A stretch of 7,662 nt of DNA from Candidatus Heimdallarchaeota archaeon. GTDB lineage: Archaea > Asgardarchaeota > Heimdallarchaeia > Heimdallarchaeales > Kariarchaeaceae. A program made the translations under genes and the position numbers. The notes below the pieces were generated by a model. The model was not told the DNA's origin. It did no database searches and saw only the letters and a program-made list of their open reading frames with translations. The stretch is from NCBI GenBank assembly GCA_015522385.1, contig WAMJ01000180.1, positions 1 to 7,662 of the forward strand, written 5' to 3'. Shown here piece after piece: positions 1-6,695 of this stretch; positions within the stretch are counted from its first letter, which is position 1, and each line of letters begins with the position of its first letter.

Positions 1-182
1 ATCATCGGGGAGTGGATCATCAGGAAGTGGATCAGGTGGGTTCAGGAGGTGCCTTGTGGACATTGGAGGCGGAATAACCAGACCCATGGCCTGTTAGACC
101 CCAGTGTTATGGCTCATACCGATGAGAGGTATAAGATTGGAGACTTATATAGCAATTGAACTAATAGGAGAAGGAGTAGAGC
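1..182. other. Left-edge region, no gene assigned; possible convergent gene end
   Basis: Three frames run off the left edge. Plus-strand frame 1 is open from base 1 to a TGA at 157-159 (52 codons, tryptophan-rich, ending YKIGDLYSN). Plus-strand frame 2 reads a Ser/Gly repeat (SSGSGSSGSGSGG) and then FRRCLVDIGGGITRPMAC to a TAG at 95-97. On the minus strand an ATG at 87 opens PPDPLPDDPLPDD to the edge, with a TATA-like CTATATAAG at 144-152. The repeat gtggatcatcaggaagtgga makes all three look low-complexity. A gene converging on the operon from the left (either plus frame) is plausible, but the frame cannot be decided from this window. I see no convincing terminator hairpin or T-run after the operon stop at 183. 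Confidence 0.25.
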
Positions 183-764
183 TCAGTTATCCTTCAACTC
201 TGATATCTTCGCACTTATCTTCTCTCTTTCTTTCTTCTTCTCTATGTATTTCTTGTGATATTCCTCAGAGGTCTTAGCATGAATAAGAACAAGCTGGTGA
301 AGGGCTTCTCTTAAGTCTACCTTGGCTACATGGGTCAAATCGTGTTCTCCCAGCTTCTCGGATAGTAGGTTTTCCAGATCCTTCGGAACCGAATTACTAT
401 TCCTTGCCTCTTTGAACTGCTTGGTTAGAGTATTGGCATGGTCTCGCTTTTTCCTGAATTCGTTAATCTCAGATGTGAGTTCCTTAGACCTTTTGAACAG
501 AGACTTTAATTCCTGATTCTGCTTCTTCATCTCCTTCCGGTTCTGCCTCTTCTCTTCATTGGTGACAGAGGTTCCCCTCTTCTCATCCATCAGCAGAATT
601 GTCGTACCAGTCTCGATGATCTGTTTAAAGCTCATTGATTCCTGCATCTTTGTTAGCTTGTCTACTGCCTCAAGTTCGTCTCTTGTACTAAGAGTCCCCT
701 TGGCGACAAGAGACACCAGTTCCCTGTAGCCCATTTTGGATATGTCGGGTCTCTGATCACTCAT
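183..764 (-). CDS. Small charged coiled-coil protein, function unknown
   Basis: This 193-residue protein is rich in Lys, Glu and Arg. Residues 2-60 (counted from the ATG at 764) form a possibly globular start containing MGYRELVSLVAKG. Residues about 67-125 and 160-193 are long, highly charged heptad-like helices, for example KRQNRKEMKKQNQELKSLF and KKYIEKKKEREKISAKISEL. There is no cysteine, signal peptide or membrane segment, and I recognise no catalytic motif. It is the last gene of the operon and overlaps the PLD stop by 8 bases. ATG 764 is chosen because AGGAG lies 8 bases upstream; the GTG at 773 would overlap that site. Likely roles are an oligomerisation or adaptor subunit for the helicase-PLD complex, or an inhibitor that keeps the nuclease off; both are inference. 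Its coding sequence is the most AT-rich of the operon. Confidence 0.82.
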   Translation of the reverse strand: MSDQRPDISKMGYRELVSLVAKGTLSTRDELEAVDKLTKMQESMSFKQIIETGTTILLMDEKRGTSVTNEEKRQNRKEMKKQNQELKSLFKRSKELTSEINEFRKKRDHANTLTKQFKEARNSNSVPKDLENLLSEKLGEHDLTHVAKVDLREALHQLVLIHAKTSEEYHKKYIEKKKEREKISAKISELKDN

Positions 765-2244
765 CGTGATCACTCCTGTAGATTCTTAGGTTGCTGAATT
801 GAGCATCCGCTCTTACCAAATCGAGTGGGGTGTTACACACCAAGAAATCAGCAGAATTGTCTGGAGAGTAGACATGGTACTTCTTACCGGAAATCTTCTC
901 ATCCCGTTTCTTCAGTTTGGAGAGATCAAACTTCTTCGGAAGTCGGGGAACAGTGATTTCCAGCTCTTTGGTCACCTTGAGCTTGATGTCATTGCCAATA
1001 AATTCAGGTACAGATTCGATCCAGTCCCCCGCATCAACGATGTCTTTTACCTTCTTTGCCTGTATCTTCTTACGATCATGGTGATTCTCCTTCAAATCTT
1101 TTCGGACAATACGACGCCCCTCTCTTACCATGAGATGATCGTACCCGATATTCTTCAAACCCACCCTCGATCGATACTCGTACTGCATGACTGATGACCA
1201 GTACTCGACGATCTTTAGCAACTCTACGGTCTGAGATTGGTTCAGAGGAATACCCACTTCGAATCCCGTGTCCAGACCTTTTGAGGTGAAATTCGCTGTG
1301 AAGACGATACCACGGTATCTCTTCCCGGTTTCAGTTATTAGGAATTTTGCATGTATGTCCTTGTGGATCTTAATGAGAGTATTGTCCCTTTCCATTAGAC
1401 GAGATAGTATGGGGTGATTTCTCATCCTTAGTCGGGTGAAGACCGTCATTGGACTACTGGAATTCAGGACTGCACCCATAGTCTCATGAGTGTCATCCAT
1501 GGAATAAGCACCCATGATGATACTATCTGCATCCCGCATTCTAGCAAGAAGGTCTCTTTTAAGGCTATTAACGCCTTTGGACGTGTGCGGAATTTCCGGT
1601 TCAGGGATGGATCGCTTGTCTGAAATCCCCACCCAACTTTGGCGGAGTTCCTGCTCCGCTTCCTGCCAGAAGCCTTTGAGGAAAAGCTGGTACAGCGCCC
1701 TCTTTTTGTTAACTTCATCAACCACAACTATGAGTTCTGGACTTATCGTCATACCCTTGGTGGTGAAGTTCGCAGTTGAGACAAGGGCAAAGCAACCCGG
1801 GTTAAAGGCACCATCGATAACTGGATCAACCAGAAGGAACTTCGCGTGGAGGTGTTGTGCAGACCTGCACAGGGTGGACTGGGCCAGTTTTTTTAGAAGG
1901 GAGATATGGTGGGTCACGGTTTCCTGATCGAACTCGCTGAGTTCTTCCTTGTCGAGCTTTTTGAGCTGTGCATCGGTTGAGGTGAGGAGGTAAACCCTTA
2001 CACCATCCTCAGCTTTTCGGATCAGCATGTCCTCCAGACCTTCATCTGCTATGAGGAATGATGATATCATGATTGTGTGCTTCGCCTTCTCTATCTCTTT
2101 CAGCATCCTACTGTGGTATGTGTTCGAGTTATAGGTCGAAAGAATTGATTCCGTCTTAGGTTCTTTCATTCCCTTATTATGAATGGGGACAAAGACATTT
2201 TCTATCGATGGAACAATGTCCTCAATGCGGAATTCCCTCTTCAT
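757..2244 (-). CDS. Phospholipase D-family (double HKD) protein, likely nuclease
   Basis: Two PLD half-sites are present in this 495-residue protein. The first is HLHAKFLLVD (131-140; H133, K135, D140) followed by STANFTTKG (156-164) and E170. The second is IHAKFLITE (297-305; H298, K300, E305) followed by TANFTSKG (316-323) and E329. The two halves are visibly duplicated, and the second has Glu where the motif has Asp. PLD enzymes use the paired histidines for phosphodiester cleavage through a covalent intermediate. In soluble proteins next to helicases the substrate is usually nucleic acid, so nuclease is the likely role; no signal peptide or membrane segment argues for lipid. Residues 365-495 form an extra, basic then mixed tail of unknown function. 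Its start has GGAGGT 6 bases upstream and overlaps the previous stop (ATGA). Neighbouring the Upf1-like helicase, it completes a Mokosh-like pair, but as a separate gene with an intervening one. Confidence 0.93.
   Translation of the reverse strand: MKREFRIEDIVPSIENVFVPIHNKGMKEPKTESILSTYNSNTYHSRMLKEIEKAKHTIMISSFLIADEGLEDMLIRKAEDGVRVYLLTSTDAQLKKLDKEELSEFDQETVTHHISLLKKLAQSTLCRSAQHLHAKFLLVDPVIDGAFNPGCFALVSTANFTTKGMTISPELIVVVDEVNKKRALYQLFLKGFWQEAEQELRQSWVGISDKRSIPEPEIPHTSKGVNSLKRDLLARMRDADSIIMGAYSMDDTHETMGAVLNSSSPMTVFTRLRMRNHPILSRLMERDNTLIKIHKDIHAKFLITETGKRYRGIVFTANFTSKGLDTGFEVGIPLNQSQTVELLKIVEYWSSVMQYEYRSRVGLKNIGYDHLMVREGRRIVRKDLKENHHDRKKIQAKKVKDIVDAGDWIESVPEFIGNDIKLKVTKELEITVPRLPKKFDLSKLKKRDEKISGKKYHVYSPDNSADFLVCNTPLDLVRADAQFSNLRIYRSDHDE
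773..777 (-). promoter_or_regulatory. Ribosome binding site deciding the coiled-coil gene start
   Basis: AGGAG on the minus strand lies 8 bases before ATG 764 and overlaps the possible GTG start at 773, so the ATG is favoured. It lies within the last codons of the PLD gene. Confidence 0.55.
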
Positions 2245-3395
2245 GTCAATACCTCCATACTAAGGTCTATGGGAGCTTGAATATACCAGTACTTCCGCTC
2301 TCCTGGGCGAAGGTTAAGCAGGCGCGAAGCCTCCGAATACTGGGGTAAGCTAATATCGAAAGTTGGGAACTTCGACAGGACTGCTTGAGAGAAGTTGTGG
2401 TACGTAAGTTCATCGATATACTCTCCAATCATCGAGAGTAGCATGTCCTTAGACCATCTATCCGCACAGTCTCTGTATTTAGGATAGAAGGACAAATCCT
2501 TGAGATTTATTTCCTCGAACTTTACAGTCCTGTCACCGAATTTGATCTGAGGCGATACCCTTAGGTCCCCACTCATCATTCTTGTGAGCTTTTCCGAGTT
2601 CGCACTCATTACTTGGTACTTATGCTTATTGAGCAGGACCTTTCTCTCAGAGTAGGTCAATCCCTCGTTATCCACCAGTTGTCTCAGTACATTCTGGTGG
2701 GTAATCTCAGGGTATCTGCGTCTGAGCTCTTCACTCAGATCAAGACTATTGCCACCCATTTTGAGGACAAGAACTGAAATGTTGTCATTTATCCTCAACT
2801 CAACCCTTGCTTTTACTATCCTCCCCTTTACCCCCTTGAGTCCAACCTTATCGATGTGGGTCTGTGTCCCATCAATGAGGGTGAAGTCCTTTTCATCGAG
2901 ATGTGAAAGATTGATAGTATCCAGATTCATTTTACTAGAATTGTCTGAAGGCTCCGATTTGTTAATGGCATCCTTCAATTTGACACTCCTCTCGCTGTTT
3001 AGGGGTTCAATACTGACAATCCTGTCCTCGATGATATCGTTGTTCTCCACTACCTGTATCTTAAAGATATCTTGGAAACGAACTCTCATTTTACCAGTCT
3101 TTATGAGATCCTCCCCCAGTTCTGTAATAATGATGTCACCATCGATGATTTCCACGTATTCACCACTCCTTAGTTCGGAGATCATCCTATTAGCAAATGC
3201 TTTGAGCTTAGGCCCAAATAGCAAATCCCTCGCTATCCCCGACTTGATATCAGCCTCTTTACTCACACCCAAGAGGGACTGCTCATGGATGTACTGTATC
3301 GCAGCATGGAGGAGTTTCTTCTTCTCGTATTTCGAGTATTCAATTAGAACCTCGTAGGTTCTTAGATCTATATTCTTTTGCAGTAGTATGCCCAT
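2241..3395 (-). CDS. Unrecognised 384-aa protein, possible winged-helix N-terminal region
   Basis: I do not recognise this family. Residues 1-45 are helical and lysine-rich. Residues 55-100 read as helices followed by GEYVEIIDGDIIITELGEDL, a strand-turn-strand pattern like the wing of a winged-helix DNA-binding domain, though no family can be assigned. A polar stretch at 133-165 looks like a linker. The C-terminal half (190-384) mixes strands and helices: ARVELRINDNISVLVLKMGG (196-215), a helical stretch with LRRRYPEITHQNVLRQL (224-240), and a tail containing LRPGERKYWY (362-371). There is one cysteine (C310), so no zinc site, no membrane segment or signal peptide, and no nuclease or NTPase motif that I can see. 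It lies between the helicase and the PLD gene, with AGGAGGT 10 bases upstream of its ATG and an ATGA overlap with the next gene. That placement suggests a subunit or specificity factor of the helicase-PLD machine. It could instead be a regulator, but its position inside the operon makes a structural partner more likely. Confidence 0.85.
   Translation of the reverse strand: MGILLQKNIDLRTYEVLIEYSKYEKKKLLHAAIQYIHEQSLLGVSKEADIKSGIARDLLFGPKLKAFANRMISELRSGEYVEIIDGDIIITELGEDLIKTGKMRVRFQDIFKIQVVENNDIIEDRIVSIEPLNSERSVKLKDAINKSEPSDNSSKMNLDTINLSHLDEKDFTLIDGTQTHIDKVGLKGVKGRIVKARVELRINDNISVLVLKMGGNSLDLSEELRRRYPEITHQNVLRQLVDNEGLTYSERKVLLNKHKYQVMSANSEKLTRMMSGDLRVSPQIKFGDRTVKFEEINLKDLSFYPKYRDCADRWSKDMLLSMIGEYIDELTYHNFSQAVLSKFPTFDISLPQYSEASRLLNLRPGERKYWYIQAPIDLSMEVLT
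2251..2256 (-). promoter_or_regulatory. Ribosome binding site of the PLD gene
   Basis: GGAGGT on the minus strand lies 6 bases before ATG 2244, inside the end of the 384-aa gene. It fixes the start that overlaps the preceding stop by ATGA. Confidence 0.75.
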
Positions 3396-3400
3396 TCTGA

Positions 3401-5998
3401 TCAGTACCTCCTACTCCTTGGTGTTGACTTCGCAAGCTTCCTTAGCAGTTCAGACCTGCACTTGACGAAGTACTGACGTTTCCCTATTATCATCAGCTCG
3501 TACTTGGCCCTAGACAATGCAACATTCAACCTGTTTGGTGAGTCAAGGAAACCCATCCTAGTGTTGTTGACCATCGAGAGAATCACAAGGTCTGCTTCGT
3601 GACCTTGGAAACGGTCAACAGTGCACAGTTCGATATCCACATGTGGAACGGAGAAGTGCCGGATCTTGTTATGTTGGTCCAGTCTCGATCGAAGGAGCTT
3701 ACGTATCATCCGTTCTTGTGCACGATAGAAGGTGAGAATGGCAACCGTAAATTCCCGACCATTACCCTTTTCCTTTGACCACTTGATGAATTCCAGTAGA
3801 CTCCTTACAACCTCTTCTGCTTCCTCAGGATTATCGGTCGGCTCTTTTTTCCTAAAGCGATCTTTCCTATGCACGTCTATCCATGAAACCCTTGGAGAAT
3901 CCCTCCATAGTTGGCGGATTCGTCCCATATCTTCTGCGTCCTGCATACTCTCACCACAGTATATGTTCTCCCTGACAAATTTCGAGATCGCGGGATGCAT
4001 CCGGTGCTGATACTGGAGCATCCTGTAACGGATCTCCCTTGCATCTGGAGGTAATCCATCGGTTATGGTCGAACCCCATTTCTGATTGCGACGCTCAAAG
4101 CCTTCCAGTAAACTTTCAAGTACAGAGGGAAAGAAGACCTGTTCGACCTGCTTAATTGAGTTCCGAAAGGAATCTCCAGGAGCAATCAGACGTGCAATCT
4201 CTTCCTTCTTCCGGTCTTGAGCTTTGGCGTCGTTACGCAGCTCGTAGCTCCTTCCCAACCTGTATGATATTTGGTGTATCCAAGACAAGTCCTCATCCAT
4301 CTCGAATGGCTGAATCCTGTTCCTCCGTCTGAGTCGCATCGGGATCAGATCATAAGGGGAACCCCTGCTCGTAATGACCCTGATGAGAAAGTCCTTTGGC
4401 ACGTATTCAGAGAAGTGGGAGATTGTCTCCGGATCACTGAGAACGAACTGGGAACCGTAGAGTACGACCTCTACCATCATCTCATTGTCGATGTACTCCA
4501 TCAGATCCTCGAGTACCAGAACTCTCAACGATGGGTACTGCTCCTTTAGAGACCGGAGGTGCCGCTGGTGCAAATCATACAGATCAGGGTCCTCGACGAT
4601 GATCAATTCGAAGTTGCCCCTCACTTCCTCGGGTCTACGGATCCTGCTGTAAGGAACAATGGTGTCGAGGGCGAAAACCTTGTCTGAGTACCCGCAGTCC
4701 AACTTCTCAATAACGCTCTCCAATGAAGTGTGGACATCGATCTCGTCCACATAGGGGGAGAGTTGTAGAGGGTCACCGGTGAGTATCCACTTCGATGCCC
4801 AAATCGCAGGGACGATGAACTCGTAGAAAGGCGTTTTACTCGCCTCGTCAAGGATCATCACGTCAAACAAAGCTCTCGATTTCGAGGCTTGAAAATTCAT
4901 GATGTCAGGGAACTTCATTATCCCTATGGTGGTGCCACATACTAGATTGGCAATATCGAGTAGCCCGTCCATGATTACGTTATCATCCTCCTTCAGGGTA
5001 ATGTAGAAAGTCTCCTGTGAACTTGATCTATTGACCTCTTCCAAACGTCTTGTAATCCTCTTCTGCTCGGTCCTTGCAAGTGTCTTGTACATGTACTGCC
5101 TGCTGTCCCTTGAAATCTTCCCTTTATCCCCAATTCGGATTGGGAGGACTAGCTCTTTGGCCAACTTATTGCTCATGAGCCTTTCGAGGACATTATCCAC
5201 AGCCACGTGGGTAGAAGCGACCAGCATGACACGCTTCCCTGCCATAATCTCTTGGAGAATAATCTCACAGATCACCTGAGTCTTCCCCGTCCCAGGTGGA
5301 CCGTTTAAGAATGCGAAGTCCGGGGTCCCTAGTGCGATCTCCACGAATTCTCTCTGAATATCTGCTCCTGAGCGAAGGTTGTCAAGGAAGTAGTATTTCT
5401 CAACTGATCGCGGTTTGAATTCCGGCCAATCGACCTCGTACCGATCAGTCTTGAACAGACGCAGGAGGGGATCATGGTAGTGCGAAGGGGTGTTGACCAG
5501 TTTGTTGATGGCATTTAGAACCCGCATGTACTGGATGGTGTTAGGTCTGATGAACAGTTCTTTGGATTCAGTTTTCTTTTCCAGACAGATCAGCATCCTG
5601 TCCTGATCAGAATCGAGTACCTCGATTCTATCATCACGGAGCCATTGTCCTTCATTGTATTTGGGATAGACGTATTTCTGACTGAATACCATGTCGACTA
5701 GTTTAGGATTCGTCTCCAGCTTCTTGGTCTCTCTAACCTCGTACCAGTGACCATTGAGGAGGGCACTAATTCTCTTCCTTTCCGCCACATCCTCAATCTT
5801 GTCATAGGTATTCAGAAGCTCATCATAGTGGGGAGCCTGCGGGAGCGATTTGACGTTGAAGCCTATTCTCTCCTTCTCGACTTGCCCCTTCACATCGTAG
5901 ATGAAGGAGATATAAGGCAACGTTCCGTAGTGTACATCCTTCATCAGACGGTCGATCTTTCCGATATCTTGGAATTGGGTGTAATAGTGCAGTGACAT
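3401..5998 (-). CDS. Upf1-like superfamily 1 helicase (COG1112/AAA_11-AAA_12 type)
   Basis: Numbering is from the upstream in-frame ATG at 6049; subtract 17 for the chosen start, which gives 865 residues. SF1 motifs occur in order: a Q-motif-like QREFVEIAL (232-240), Walker A GPPGTGKT (250-257), motif Ia LVASTHVAVDNV (276-287), Walker B DEAS (401-404), motif III GDPLQLSP (425-432), motif IV QYQHRMHPAIS (679-689), motif V VDRFQGHEAD (811-820) and motif VI RLNVALSRAKYE (840-851). DEAS, QHRMHP and DRFQGHE/ALSRAK are typical of the Upf1/DNA2/Senataxin group, ATP-driven 5'-3' helicases on RNA or single-stranded DNA. About 240 residues separate motifs III and IV, much more than the minimal core, so an extra domain is likely. 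The first 220 residues are unassigned; I see no HRD or DFG motif of a protein kinase. ATG 5998 is preferred because GGTGAGG lies 8 bases upstream and covers the kinase stop, whereas ATG 6049 has no ribosome site and would overlap the kinase by 41 bases. Five bases separate this gene from the next. With the PLD gene it resembles the Mokosh defence core. Confidence 0.93.
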   Translation of the reverse strand: MSLHYYTQFQDIGKIDRLMKDVHYGTLPYISFIYDVKGQVEKERIGFNVKSLPQAPHYDELLNTYDKIEDVAERKRISALLNGHWYEVRETKKLETNPKLVDMVFSQKYVYPKYNEGQWLRDDRIEVLDSDQDRMLICLEKKTESKELFIRPNTIQYMRVLNAINKLVNTPSHYHDPLLRLFKTDRYEVDWPEFKPRSVEKYYFLDNLRSGADIQREFVEIALGTPDFAFLNGPPGTGKTQVICEIILQEIMAGKRVMLVASTHVAVDNVLERLMSNKLAKELVLPIRIGDKGKISRDSRQYMYKTLARTEQKRITRRLEEVNRSSSQETFYITLKEDDNVIMDGLLDIANLVCGTTIGIMKFPDIMNFQASKSRALFDVMILDEASKTPFYEFIVPAIWASKWILTGDPLQLSPYVDEIDVHTSLESVIEKLDCGYSDKVFALDTIVPYSRIRRPEEVRGNFELIIVEDPDLYDLHQRHLRSLKEQYPSLRVLVLEDLMEYIDNEMMVEVVLYGSQFVLSDPETISHFSEYVPKDFLIRVITSRGSPYDLIPMRLRRRNRIQPFEMDEDLSWIHQISYRLGRSYELRNDAKAQDRKKEEIARLIAPGDSFRNSIKQVEQVFFPSVLESLLEGFERRNQKWGSTITDGLPPDAREIRYRMLQYQHRMHPAISKFVRENIYCGESMQDAEDMGRIRQLWRDSPRVSWIDVHRKDRFRKKEPTDNPEEAEEVVRSLLEFIKWSKEKGNGREFTVAILTFYRAQERMIRKLLRSRLDQHNKIRHFSVPHVDIELCTVDRFQGHEADLVILSMVNNTRMGFLDSPNRLNVALSRAKYELMIIGKRQYFVKCRSELLRKLAKSTPRSRRY
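3406..3412 (-). promoter_or_regulatory. Ribosome binding site of the 384-aa gene
   Basis: AGGAGGT on the minus strand lies within the last codons of the helicase, 10 bases before ATG 3395. It is a strong match to the Shine-Dalgarno consensus and supports this start. Confidence 0.7.
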
Positions 5999-6006
5999 CT
6001 CTTTTC

Positions 6007-6013
6007 CCTCACC
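6007..6013 (-). promoter_or_regulatory. Ribosome binding site deciding the helicase start
   Basis: GGTGAGG on the minus strand contains the kinase stop codon TGA and sits 8 bases before ATG 5998. The alternative ATG at 6049 has only GGAG about 19 bases away. The arrangement points to termination-reinitiation coupling. Confidence 0.6.
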
Positions 6014-6695
6014 GATCACTGTGGAGAAGTGTTCCGTGATCTCCCCCATTCAGTATATCTGCAATTGACTCCATCCTGTTCCCATTGATAAACCTTACTG
6101 GTATTCTTGATCTCTGGACTATCCTCAATGCGGTATGATCGAACAGCTCGTAGTGGCCGGGTTCTTGTTTAAAGTGTGAAACAAGCCCCTTGAATTCATC
6201 GTAACCTATGCGTTTTAAAAGACGGGGTTCCCCGTGCTTGACTGGGTCGGAGTCGTGCACACCGTCGAAACTGAGGAAGTTGAATAGCAGGCTAGAACCC
6301 GTCATCTCAGCCACCAGGGCAGCTGTCCCATTAGTGGACTGCCCAGGGTAGAATCCTCCCGTCACATATAGCGGATAATGTGGTGACCTCATGATCTCAT
6401 GGTAGTCAGTTACAAGGTGAGGATCGAGTGCACCGAGCATCCGGGCAACGATGAAGGCGTGAATCCGAGAGAACTCGATAGATATCTGATCCAGCTCTGC
6501 CTTGTTCAACCTGTCACGTAGCATGGTGGAATAACTTCTCGTCACCCTACCACCTCCGACGACAAGAAAAACCCTGTATTGGTCAAGCAGACCCTCCACA
6601 ACCTTTGCAAGATCATCAATGACTGAAAGACGCAGCCCCATATCCTCCTCGTACAGGAGAGAACCCCCGAGCTTGATGGTGATTACGCCCTTCAT
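6009..6695 (-). CDS. UMP kinase-like protein (archaeal PyrH type, amino acid kinase fold)
   Basis: This 228-residue protein has the length and layout of archaeal UMP kinases: the nucleotide-binding start KLGGS (8-12), GGGR (47-50), a substrate-site segment GGFYPGQSTN (113-122), FDGVHDSDP (143-151), DHTAL (186-190) and the family-like end GDHGTLL (218-224). The family transfers phosphate from ATP to UMP to give UDP. Two positions differ from the usual enzyme: the conserved TTD reads STN (N122), and the usual T-N/K-V-D-G reads LSFDG. It may therefore be a specialised paralogue, acting on another pyrimidine nucleotide or a ddh-nucleotide, rather than the housekeeping PyrH. Its ATG overlaps the viperin stop (ATGA), so the two are translated together. 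A kinase next to viperin fits a role in supplying substrate or in recycling product. Other archaeal kinases of this fold (isopentenyl phosphate kinase, MfnE) fit the C-terminal half less well. Confidence 0.85.
   Translation of the reverse strand: MKGVITIKLGGSLLYEEDMGLRLSVIDDLAKVVEGLLDQYRVFLVVGGGRVTRSYSTMLRDRLNKAELDQISIEFSRIHAFIVARMLGALDPHLVTDYHEIMRSPHYPLYVTGGFYPGQSTNGTAALVAEMTGSSLLFNFLSFDGVHDSDPVKHGEPRLLKRIGYDEFKGLVSHFKQEPGHYELFDHTALRIVQRSRIPVRFINGNRMESIADILNGGDHGTLLHSDR

Noticed and set aside
116..132. Hairpin ATACC-7 bases-GGTAT as a terminator after the operon
   Set aside because: The stem is only 5 bp, not GC-rich and not followed by a T-run on the minus strand.
2749..3357. Plus-strand open frame of 202 codons opposite the 384-aa gene
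   Set aside because: Leucine/serine-rich translation typical of the antisense of a Lys/Glu-rich gene, with no ribosome site; the minus-strand gene has AGGAGGT and tight operon spacing.
757..5998. DISARM system (helicase, middle gene, PLD order as in drmA-drmB-drmC)
   Set aside because: The helicase is SF1 Upf1-like, not the SNF2-like DrmA, and the middle protein has one cysteine and no DUF1998-like signature; no methyltransferase is present.
3401..6049. Canonical type I Mokosh with a Ser/Thr kinase domain in the helicase
   Set aside because: No HRD, DFG or glycine-rich loop of a protein kinase is visible in the N-terminal 220 residues; only the helicase-PLD core resembles Mokosh.
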